Below are positions 11,184-20,724 of a stretch of DNA of 50,958 nucleotides, in pieces (within the stretch, counting starts at the first letter, position 1; each line of letters opens with the position of its first letter). A model generated the notes under the pieces. That model searched no databases. It was given only the letters and a program-made list of their open reading frames with translations, and was not told the DNA's origin. The DNA comes from Parasitella parasitica (Eukaryota > Mucoromycota > Mucoromycetes > Mucorales > Mucoraceae), in assembly GCA_025201805.1 (NCBI GenBank), contig MU619397.1, positions 13,278 through 64,235 on the forward strand, written 5' to 3'. The position numbers and the translations under genes were made by a program.

Positions 11184-12239
11184 TTAACGTTTAACATTAG
11201 GGCAGCGTTTCTTTATCCAAGCAACGTAGTATTCAGCAACCTGCTGTCTTTGAGGCATCGTCTCATTGTGCAATTCATGATACAATCCAGTCCAGTTCTT
11301 TAATTCTTTATCTTGACTACTGGTGATTTCGAAAGCACTCTTGCAGCCTTTGTATGAATTGATCGGATCCGAATCAGCATGCGAATACAAAATGGGCGTG
11401 TTGACAGCTTTAGCTTTGGCCAAAAGATCAGTTCCAGCGTCAATGAAGCTTCGCAATGTAGCTAGTGTAGCAAAATCATGGACCAATGGGTCATCGAGGT
11501 ACTTTTGCACTTCCTCTTTGTCATGAGACATACCAGCAGAATCCACGCCAGCTTGGATAGTCATGCTAGGTACAATAGCAGCTAAAGCGCGGATTGTATA
11601 ATACTTTACGGCAGGTATTTGCATTGACAATGTGACAAGCGGTGCAGATGCAATAGCGCCAGTCAACAAATCTACTCCCGTATAGATATCACCTCTAGCA
11701 AGGTAGTTGAGAATAAGACCGCCACCCTATTAACTGCGTCAAATGTTGCCTTTCATACTTAAAAATTCACAATCAAATGTATTACCATGCTATGGCCCAT
11801 CAGGAAGAGAGGGATGTCTTGGCGTTTATGCTTTAGCACAGCATTGTCAATGTCTTTTAGAGCCGTGTCGTAGCTATGCGTGCGCAGCGTCAGCATCTAA
11901 TTTACAAGTGACAAATCTTTCTTTACCCCTGGTTGTTGCCAAACTGAGAGGTCTTTTTTCCTGTCTCTCCCCATCCACGTTGGTCGTAGCCATGACATTC
12001 AATGCCCTGAGTCGCAAAGAATGAAAATAGCCGGTCGTATCTGCCAATATGTTCTCCAAAGCCATGAATCATTCTAGGATGCAAGAGCGTGAGTTATGAC
12101 GACGACAGCAAAGCATTAAACTTGTTTACACTAGATTAGCAATGGGAGCGGCGGTGGTCTTCCATGTCTTGGTATAGATTTCGTTTTTATCAGCGGTCTG
12201 GATCCACTCGTTTACAACTGTAACAACACCACCAGACAT
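11184..12239 (-). CDS. Monoglyceride lipase-like serine hydrolase
   Basis: Four exons: 12239-12130, 12073-11927, 11873-11786 and 11726-11184 (295 aa). The oxyanion motif HGFGEH and YDQRGWGET are present, and the nucleophile elbow GHSMGG has Ser114. The third intron splits the elbow just after GHSM. The acid is probably Asp235 in HADSDPI, and the His lies in YHELHNE near residue 266. Length and motifs match fungal Yju3/MGLL enzymes, which cleave monoacylglycerol to glycerol and fatty acid on lipid droplets or membranes. It is about 170 bp downstream of the Ubc6-like gene on the same strand. No membrane segment is evident. Confidence 0.88.
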
Positions 12240-12420
12240 TTTCTTTCTTGTATAAAAAGGGCGGAAAAGAAAAAAGCAAACAGCATATGATCATACAAAG
12301 GTTTGGGTTACACCTTTTTTTTTTTTTTTATTAAACACCAACAAGTGACGACATTGATGGGTTATGTACAAACTACACTGATACGACGAGGTATACCGTA
12401 GCATTTGACAACATGTAAAA

Positions 12421-13579
12421 TCACTTGAATTGTCTTTTGCGTCTTCCGTGGTTGGCAGCTTGTGTGCTCAATTCAACCTTTTTGATCCTTGAATTGAGCA
12501 TTTGGAGGCGGGGGTATGGTATGTTGTTACAATTTTGAATGGTGTCGGATGCTTCAATAAAATGCCCTCCATTTTGATCCAACAAAATTAGGGCCATACT
12601 ATGACAGTTGTCAGGAATATAAAAAACAAAGTTTGTATAAAGTATAAAGTATAAAGTATATATATATATATATATATATAATCATGTCTGCTATACACTT
12701 CTTTCATGCTATTATGTGCTTCTTCGAACCAGTGACCATTCAAGATGTCAGCAACGAGTAAAGATTTATACCAGAATGCCATATTTACAAAAGTACCAAA
12801 TGAAGGCCCAGACAAATAAGAGAGGTAAATGGATTTAGAAAGAAATGAAATGATGTCGAAAGTCAGTCGTTGGCATATAGTGTAATCAATAGTGCATTTT
12901 CATTCAACACTTTGCATGGGAAATGATGGGGTTGCTCAAGATTCAGCAATATGTAGTAACCAAGACAACAATACTTTGACAACAGTTGAAATTTCAACAT
13001 TTACTGGAGGACGTAGGACAAGGACCGAGTGCCTCCACTAGTTTGTCTGCAAGACATGATATGAAATCATGTTTTAATAACAACATTGGGATATCATCAA
13101 AAGTCCAAAATTGAAAAAAAAGGTCAACAAGCATGATGGGCATTTTGGATGGATCAGTGCTTTTTTGTTTTTGTTTTGGTGAAAACCGGTAAATTTAGAT
13201 GTGTTCCAAATACTACCTGACAAGTGACCAACTGATTGTTTTTCAAACATATATGAATCATATACTACCTATCATACGAATATGAGAAAAGAGTAGAATT
13301 ATTCATTCAAAATGAGTTTATTGACTACAATCTACGCTTGGAATAATGTTTGTAATAAAGATACAGTGCAAATAAGGACAGTTGATCTGTCAACGATACC
13401 TCGAGTCGATTTGTTTTGTTTGGTATGTGGTCAATTGTGGTCACTATTGGTACTTGAAGGCGTTGTGAAGATTTTCAAAAAGAAGTGATTATTCCCAATA
13501 TTGATGTATATAGTGAATTCCTATTAGAAATGCGTGTATAGTAATATCAAACTTTTCTGTTTCCTCATCATCCGTCATG
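12421..13579 (-). pseudogene. Multi-frameshift remnant of an unknown gene
   Basis: Successive minus-strand frames give one coherent protein-like series, broken by shifts. It runs from MTDDEETEKFDITIH (from 13579), through VPIVTTIDHIPNKTN (about 13430) and VGHLSGSIWNTSKFTGF and MLVDLFFQFWTFDD (about 13230-13090). It then gives CLADKLVEALGPCP, next frame RPPVNVEISTVVKVLL, next frame CKVLNENALLITLYAND, next frame LTFDIISFLSKSIYLSYL, and SLLVADILNGHWFEEAHN. The tail is LILLDQNGGHFIEASDTIQ to QAANHGRRKRQFK, ending at TGA 12421-12423. At least three 1-nt shifts and an in-frame stop are needed, too close together for introns. Two steps can be read as introns (12599-12696, containing the TA repeat, and one near 13270-13320). 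I do not recognise the family. Sequencing error is an alternative, but flanking genes have clean frames. Confidence 0.5.
12636..12680. repeat. TATAAAG and (TA)n microsatellite
   Basis: Three copies of a 7-nt TATAAAG-type unit pass directly into an uninterrupted TA dinucleotide run. The tract lies inside a possible intron (12599-12696) of the broken minus-strand gene. Confidence 0.85.
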
Positions 13580-13711
13580 TTATCAAGGTAACACAACAAC
13601 AAACCGAGGCCATGATCCCCTTTTTTATAAAAGCTACTCTTCTGTACATGTAAAAGAACCTTTTTCTTTGTAGCTACTCCTTTTTTTTTATTTTTTGCAT
13701 AAATACAACTC

Positions 13712-16700
13712 ATGCCGGAAGTGCGTGTCCAGCCAAGAAGCGTATATGAGCATCATATCAACATCCAAAAGGCAAAGACGACGCTCAGTTGGACATTTTC
13801 AACGAGAAAGAACAGTATTTACTTTGGTTTATACTACAGGCCTCGAACAGCCACTACGACAAACAACAGTACGCGCGCTTCGATGGAAGACGAGCACCTA
13901 CAACAAGCAAATGCAAACAGCATCAAAAAGAGAAACCTCTCGCTCCCGAAATTATCGCATTTACGCACATCGACCAAATCCAACAGTAGTATTAGTAATA
14001 ATGCGGATGTTGAGGGACCGACACCTACTACACCGACTGCCATCAACTACTATTCAGATAATGAGGACAACCATCATAGAAGGGCGCACAGCATGAAGTC
14101 AGCACCTTCGCTAAAAGAGGTGTCTAATGGCATTGCAAACACATCGCCACCTGGGAATTCTCGCAACCGAAGAAAATCATCATCTGCCATTTCTGTCATT
14201 AATCTATTGGATAATGACTTTGTGGAGCTGATACCTATTGATCAAGTGAACTCTTCAAAAGAGGTAATTGCAGGCTCCTATCTTGTCGAAGAGCCTGGAA
14301 ACTACGTGCTGATATTTGGTAATGTTTTTCTCTCAGACTGCGAGATACGATGTGTACTGACTGTTCAGGTAGACAACATGTTTTCAAGAAACACATCCAA
14401 ATCTTTGACCTTCACTGTAACAAGCGACGAACCTATTGACGAAGGTTTGGATCTGGATAACAATATGCGTGGCTGGCTACTAAAAAAAAGGAGAAAACGA
14501 ATGCAAGGCAAGTATTATAAACCAAGTTGTTGCTTTTTAAGGAGTGTTATAAAACTGTTTGAACGCCATAATATTAGGCTGGGCGAAGCGATGGTTTGAA
14601 TTGTCGTCTACAGGCGTACTGTCTTATTCAGTTCGGGAGGGGGACATCAAACGCGGCTCACTCCAAATAATGCTAGCAACGATATCAATTGCGCCAAAGC
14701 AGCGCACGATCCACATTGATTCAGGCACAACAACGTTTCATTTAAGAGCGCTCACTGCTGATAGTTTTGACCAATGGCTAAACTGTATCCGAGCAAGACG
14801 GTCGGATACCTCGACTGACCATTGGAATGATAACGAAATCGCTGCAGGAACTCAGTCTGCAATCAGCCTGGTACCAGAGTTAATTTCTACGCAAGACGAC
14901 ACATTTGAGCGCAACCACCGAGCCTTTGCTGCTGCGCTGAATGATCTAGAATGTGAAATCAAGACTCTGACGCTCATTGCCAAAGAATTTAGTCACTTGC
15001 ACAGCGATGCCATGCATGACTCAGTTGTAGCGCAGCAACAAATGTTAGCACCAGCACCACCAGCACCACCACTTTACTCAAATAACAGCAATGGAAGCAA
15101 TAATAGCACAAAGATCATCCGGTTTCCCTTTATACGTGGTTCTTCGTCAAACAGTATACCAGAGGTGCACAAGCACACTTCAACCACATCTACGCACCTG
15201 GCTTGTCTAGACAAATTGAACATGAGCATCCAAGCATTGATTGAGCAGCGGAACAGACTATCAACAGCGTACTACGACAACTACGAGAGCTGCTCCAACC
15301 GGCCAGTAAACCCACTCGAGATGCCTAGTAGAACAGGCACAGGCTTCCTATCCCACAGATCAGCCAGCTTCTACTCGTATAGTGCTCACTCGGATCAATT
15401 CTTTGATGCAGAGGACTTTTTGCTGAACGAAGACAATGAATCCACTTATGGTTCCATAGTCATTGACTCAGAAGACGAAGAGTATCATGAAAGGGGAGAT
15501 GAACAGGGCATGACACAGGAATTATCGAGCATTCAGCGCAGAACAAAACTACCGCATCCCGTTGCAGTTCGAAATATATCAGTGCTAGGGATTTTGCGAA
15601 AGAACATTGGCAAGGATTTGTCGACAATATCCATGCCAATCAGCCTCAACGAGCCCATCAATCTGTTGCAACATCTGTGCGAGGAGTTGGAGTATACAGA
15701 ACTACTAGACAAAGCTTCCACTCTTTCATCATCAATGGACCGCCTGATGTATGTTACGGCATTTGCTATATCAGGCTATGCGGCTACACAGTATCGTATA
15801 GGCCGCAAGCCTTTCAATCCTCTGATGAGTGAAACGTACGAATGCATTCGGCCTGATAGAGGGTTTCGCTTTATAGCTGAAAAAGTATCACATTATCCCA
15901 ATGTGATGGCTGTGAGTGTCTACATGAGAACAGCTGTATTTGAGCGCTAATCACTTTCTTTATGTATATCTAGTGCTTTGCAGAATCCAAAACCTTTGCC
16001 TTTAGGCAAACATATCTGGGAAAAACGAAATTTTGGGGCAAGTCCATGGAGCTCATTACAGAGGGACAGAGCCATATATCAATCAAAGGACATCAAGACG
16101 AATATACGTATTCCAAGCCATCAAGCTGGTTGAGAAACCTGGTTACAGGAACAAAGTATCTAGAACACATTGGGGAAATGAAGGTGCAAAATCATGCTAC
16201 TGGCGAGTATGCTGTTGTCACATTCAAAGAGGCCGCTGCTGGATCTACCTCGTTCTTCTCATCCAATAACAATAATGCCATCCACCGCAACAACGTTGTT
16301 GCCAAGTTTTTCGACTGCCAAGGATCTCTTATCAGAGAAGTTGAAGGTAAATGGAGCGATACTTTATCCGAGGTAGTGGGTCCTGATCAATACTCGGTCG
16401 TCTGGCGTTGCAAGCCTCCTGGAATACCCGATTACGCAGATTACTACGGACTGACGTCGTTTGCCATGGAGCTCAACGAAATCACATTGCTTGAACAGGG
16501 CAAACTACCAATCACTGACACAAGATGTCGACCTGATCAACGGCTGTTTGAAAATGGTCAAGTGACAGAGGCTGAAGACGAAAAGGTGCGGATCGAGCAT
16601 TTTCAAAGAGAGCGAAGAAAGCAGTTTGAGTCGATTGGGAAAGCATGGAAACCGCTCTGGTTTGACATGTTGCCAGATCAGTATTCACCGACAGGAGAAT

Positions 16701-16777
16701 CATGGCAGTATAAAGGTGGCTATTGGGAGGCAAGAGAAGCAGGCCAGTGGCCAAAAGAAATGCTGCAATTGTGGTGA
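13712..16777 (+). CDS. Oxysterol-binding protein homologue, Osh3-like (GOLD-PH-FFAT-ORD)
   Basis: Three exons: 13712-14507, 14578-15911 and 15974-16777 (977 aa). The first intron (14508-14577) is of the GC-AG class with donor AG|GCAAGT; a GT donor there breaks the PH domain. A GOLD-like domain opens the protein (LSWTFSTRKNSIYFGLYYR, then YLVEEPGNYVLIFGNVF). A PH domain follows from GWLLKK (about residue 254) through WAKRWFEL to about 345. A FFAT-type motif QFFDAEDFL near residue 540 predicts binding to ER VAP proteins. The C-terminal ORD has KPFNPLMSETYE, but the family fingerprint EQVSHHPP reads EKVSHYPN. The likely role is lipid/PI4P exchange at ER contact sites. AATAAA at 16833 is a probable poly(A) signal. 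Confidence 0.9.
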
Positions 16778-17726
16778 AACGTGTTTTGGGTTTTCTTAGT
16801 CCATCGCTGTCTAGCACATGTCGATTTGTTTAATAAAATGCAATTACTGGGTTGTGAATAGATATTTGGGTATTTTATTTGTTACACATCGTTCTTCGTT
16901 CAGGCTAAATGAGCAATATTTGACAGACCCCTATTTGAAACGAACATGCAAATTGGAATAGTTGTAGCCACAGAAAATATTCGATCACGTTAAGTGAATA
17001 GTAGAGTAAGGGGTCTGATAACAGCATATTGTAGTTTAAATTGATAGGCAAAGAACATTCCAAAGTTACCAAATGAACAAACAGTTTAACACAGTATACT
17101 ATAAGAACATTGCGTTCAAAATATGCCATGAAGTATATAAAAAGCGATAAGCAGTGTTGTGAGGGCTCGATAACGGGCTGTAAAATTACCTGTGCTTTAG
17201 ATATAATACACTTATTCAGTTATCATGGGTTCCTTCACGTCAAGTAGTCATTATAATTAATACTACTTGTATGGTGAACAGGACAGAGAATAAAACGGAA
17301 AAATAAACTCTAGGAGATAAAATTTTTATTGATATTCCATGTGATTTGATACTTATATGTCGCTTGCTTTGTTTGCTTGTTTACTTGATCGCTCACAACA
17401 GCAGGATACCGTCAAAGTGTGTTGTCTATAGACTTGCATAGTAGAAATCAATATCTATTTCAATTATGCCCTATTATTATTGTTAAAATTAAAATGGTTG
17501 TTTATTTTATAATTTAAAATTGATACTTCTCAATTATTGTAAGTGGTGCCCAGTAGATGCAGGCGCTGTCGAACTCTGGGGGGGGGGGAGATTGCAAGTG
17601 AGAAATCAAAAAAAAAGAAGGGGATTGGATTTATAAAAAAGATTGGCAGTGAAAAAATCAGACGAACTCATGAGACTACTGCTATACGGACCTTTGCAAC
17701 CATTTTTTCACTTGAATTTATATAAT
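16778..17726. other. AT-rich intergenic stretch
   Basis: It contains the 3' UTR and poly(A) signal of the OSBP gene, then AT-rich DNA with no supported gene. A run of about 11 G sits at 17580-17590. No RNA gene was recognised. Confidence 0.4.
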
Positions 17727-17947
17727 ATGGACCTTATTTACTATCAACCTTTTGTCGATAATTATATGTATGATGAGAGCGATGACAATGTCAAAAAGTG
17801 CAAATGGTTGATGCCGTAGCAAATCTCACTGAAGAAATGGAATTCGTATCAATAAATCAATCAAGGGAATACCATCATTTTGCAGTTTCTAAAAAAAAAG
17901 TTCCAGCAAATGATAAAAGTCATGGTGATTGTAATAATATATATTAG
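17727..17947 (+). pseudogene. Frameshifted N-terminal fragment of a transposase-like protein
   Basis: ATG 17727 opens MDLIYYQPFVDNYMYDE and runs into a stop at 17817. A one-base shift near 17800 restores VQMVDAVANLTEEMEF, then QSREYHHFAVSKKKVPAND and KSHGDCNNIY, ending at TAG 17945-17947. I believe this resembles the N-terminal part of Tc1/mariner-like transposase genes of Mucorales, but that is from memory only. The last 40 bases (from 17908) are already inside the left palindrome arm, and the KSHG segment is mirrored in the right arm. So the palindrome includes the edge of this fragment. Confidence 0.35.
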
Positions 17948-19560
17948 GGTTTCTGGTAACAAAGCTGTTATTTCTGATAAAAGCTGAGAAGCTTCTGAGA
18001 GAGGAGAAATGTCTCCCTAAGAATATTTCAAGTAGGACTAGAAGTATTAAATGCAATCACATTTTTAGTTTAAAAATGCCCAAGAAAACATTTTGTAATG
18101 ATATGCGAAATTGCGACGCCTTAATTATTTTATTTTTGATCAAACAGCCATTGTGCAGGAGCAATAGGTATTTTGAAATGAATGACCATTTGGGTTTTTT
18201 ATCATCCCATTTTTCAATACAATGAGAATTCTTTATCAACACTTTCGACATATACTTCAGAGCCTGAAACTGAACAATCACCAACGGGCCACAAAACAAA
18301 ATTGTTTGAATTCCATAATGTTTAAATGTTGATATATTACTTCAGATATAGCCGTTAGATATTGGACATCTAAATAAGCTCAAATATTTAGACAAGTCTA
18401 TAGAACTTCAAAGGTATTTAAACTAAATTGCAAACCCATCAAAGTATCAAAGTATCAAAGTGCATATACTAGGAAGGCATTAAGTTGTACGTATCCGTCA
18501 AATTATGGCATTTACGGTGCTTCCACTCTCAATTTACTGAATTTTTGAAAAGACTGCCCACTATTTTGAAAAAAATTGCCCACTTGTGCGAGGCTAAATT
18601 GCCCATAAAAGTGAGACTAATTTGACCAAGTGTTTGAAGCTAGTTTGACCAGCTTCTTGACAAATATTTTAACCAAATTTTTGATATTATATTATATGAG
18701 CTCTGTAGCAGCTCTTTACCCTTCAATCGATTATTATACGGCTGAGGTTACTTTTTATTTGTAAAATGATTTGACAAGCAGTGTCAGTTCATTGCAATCA
18801 GAATCATGGAATCACAGGAATCCTTACATTTTTCACTCTCATTTACTCAAATAAACTCTAGATATCTGATTGAGTTCGTCAATAGAGCCAAAGACTCTTC
18901 TTTCGTTTTCAAATACTACGAATTTTGAGCAGACATTAACAAAGATACTTCTAGCACCTTCAATGTGCAATCTATTAGTGCATGATTATCTATCAGCTAG
19001 CCGCAGTTAATAATTATAATGGTATATATAGACGATGATTTAACAGTTAGCAATTCTTTATTAATATGAGCACACTTTTTAGAAATAAGTAAATCGCTTT
19101 TCTTATTTTGCTATTGTAACTGAATTGTGGATTGTTGACGTTGCTGATGTTGTTGTGCCTGTTGATGCTGTTGTGCTTGTTGTTGTACCTGTCTTTTGAG
19201 ATAAACTTCTTTCATGAAATCATTTATTTGCTTCGTTGAACGTATTCTTTAGCGTTTTGTAATTCTTATATCTGGTGAAGTAACCGTCGGCCAACCCATT
19301 CTCGTAGCATACTTTCCAGTTCATCTGTTTGTGGGTTTTTAGATATTCAATCTTGAATTCTCTGGCATACGTCATGTCATCAAGTGGTTCAGGTGGTATT
19401 GTTTGTAAAATGTCAATGTGGTTCCTTTCTTTTGGCGGTTCAACATTCGGTGGCAGATCCGATGGCGTTGGCATTTCGTCAGAATCAGTGCTGTATTGCC
19501 ACCGGTACTTATGTAGACATGTCTCCGTGTACAAAACGCCTGCACTTGCTAGATTTCGGA
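17908..19560 (+). repeat. Left arm of the long inverted repeat
   Basis: The arm holds, from outside to inside: the end of the transposase-like fragment; an 80-codon open frame on the minus strand (18057-18299, no ATG at its open start); AT-rich DNA; the sub-terminal TTGCCCAC/TTTGACCA repeats near 18540-18660; a CA/Q-rich segment near 19120-19195; and an antisense copy of the nuclease gene's C-terminal coding region (19220-19560). The inner boundary is sharp at CTAGATTTCGGA. Confidence 0.9.
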
Positions 19561-20724
19561 TTAGTTGGTATGTATAGCTGTAAACTATTGTTGAGTTTCC
19601 TACTGATGTTGTTAATTTATATAGGCCAGCATGCAGTTGATAACTACAAAGTCCAAAGTGGAGAATGGCTGGACGGAAAACGCGTGGATATTCTTCTAAT
19701 TCCTATCACTACCATCTCTGAATCATTACCGCCTGTCCTAATCGAAATACAAAACATTGTCGACAAAGCTTATATACACAGATTGAATCAATATTGCAGT
19801 AATATTTATGATGAATACTGTAATATAGAGCCGGTTGTTCTCACGATTTGTATCAAAAACACGCGGGCAGAACTATGCAAAAGGTTTTCTTGTAGCTCTA
19901 AAGCTCCATATTTAAAACGGCTGCCAAGTGACTTTTGGGCAAAGGAACACTTAATCATGACCCCTACAACTGTTACAGATTATCTTGATACTCATAGTAA
20001 TCACAATGGCCCAAATACCAACGACCCAAATACCAACGACCCAAATAGCATTGACCCAAATAGCATCGATCCAAGTAGCAACGACCCAAATAGCATTGAC
20101 CCTAGTAGCAACAACAGTAGCATAAATAATGCTGAACCACTTCCTCCTTTGCTCGCGCTAGGTTATGTATTTATGGAACAAAAATGCTCTTTATTCGGAT
20201 TGCAGTACAAGGAAGATCCGACCGTGATACTACTTTACAGAATTGCTAAAGAAGCCCTGGATCATCATCTTCAAGACCATCAATCTACTGTCGATAGCTT
20301 GGTGGATGTCACTAAAGAGACTCAAAAGCAGTTCAGAAGAATCCTTGAAGCAACAAACGAAAATGAACCAAACTTGAAAAGAGTCCGAAATCTAGCAAGT
20401 GCAGGCGTTTTGTACACGGAGACATGTCTACATAAGTACCGGTGGCAATACAGCACTGATTCTGACGAAATGCCAACGCCATCGGATCTGCCACCGAATG
20501 TTGAACCGCCAAAAGAAAGGAACCACATTGACATTTTACAAACAATACCACCTGAACCACTTGATGACATGACGTATGCCAGAGAATTCAAGATTGAATA
20601 TCTAAAAACCCACAAACAGATGAACTGGAAAGTATGCTACGAGAATGGGTTGGCCGACGGTTACTTCACCAGATATAAGAATTACAAAACGCTAAAGAAT
20701 ACGTTCAACGAAGCAAATAAATGA
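19462..20724 (+). CDS. PD-(D/E)XK-like nuclease/transposase-family protein of the palindromic element
   Basis: One continuous frame spans 19384-20724, but its first codon is GTG. The first in-frame ATG is 19462. An in-frame intron (19568-19624, GTATGT to ATATAG) joins LDFGLVG to QHAVDNYKV, giving 401 aa; read-through is also open. Residues after GEWLDGKRVDILLIP and before IEIQNIVDKAYIHRLNQYC show D...ExQ, a beta-strand/helix order like Rpn-type PD-(D/E)XK nucleases where Gln replaces Lys. The fold call is inference. Seven 5-residue repeats (PNTND/PNSID/PSSND) follow in the middle. The C-terminus has conserved YTETCLHKYRWQY, QMNWKVCYENGLADGYF and NYKTLKNTFNEANK. The first 33 codons lie in the left arm, antisense to its own C-terminal coding region. 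The true ancestral N-terminus may therefore be missing. A Q-rich frame (MKEVYLKRQ..., 20729-20833) follows one base out of phase. Confidence 0.55.
   Translation: MALAFRQNQCCIATGTYVDMSPCTKRLHLLDFGLVGMYSCKLLLSFLLMLLIYIGQHAVDNYKVQSGEWLDGKRVDILLIPITTISESLPPVLIEIQNIVDKAYIHRLNQYCSNIYDEYCNIEPVVLTICIKNTRAELCKRFSCSSKAPYLKRLPSDFWAKEHLIMTPTTVTDYLDTHSNHNGPNTNDPNTNDPNSIDPNSIDPSSNDPNSIDPSSNNSSINNAEPLPPLLALGYVFMEQKCSLFGLQYKEDPTVILLYRIAKEALDHHLQDHQSTVDSLVDVTKETQKQFRRILEATNENEPNLKRVRNLASAGVLYTETCLHKYRWQYSTDSDEMPTPSDLPPNVEPPKERNHIDILQTIPPEPLDDMTYAREFKIEYLKTHKQMNWKVCYENGLADGYFTRYKNYKTLKNTFNEANK
20011..20115 (+). repeat. Seven 15-bp tandem repeats inside the nuclease gene
   Basis: Seven consecutive 15-nt units encode P-N-T-N-D, P-N-S-I-D or P-S-S-N-D pentapeptides. 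They keep the reading frame and form a low-complexity linker between the nuclease-like part and the C-terminal region. Confidence 0.9.

Noticed and set aside
12241-12420. CRISPR-like or tandem repeat array in the AT-rich gaps
   Set aside because: No regularly spaced repeats were found anywhere in the window; the only tandem arrays are the TA run and the 15-bp coding repeats.
18057-18299. 80-codon open frame present identically in both palindrome arms (also 21645-21887)
   Set aside because: It opens at TTG with no in-frame ATG near the start and has no recognisable motif. Identity between the copies follows from the palindrome, not from selection.
19220-19534. Minus-strand 104-aa frame matching the nuclease C-terminus
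   Set aside because: It is only the inverted-arm copy of the gene's 3' end, without its own start region.
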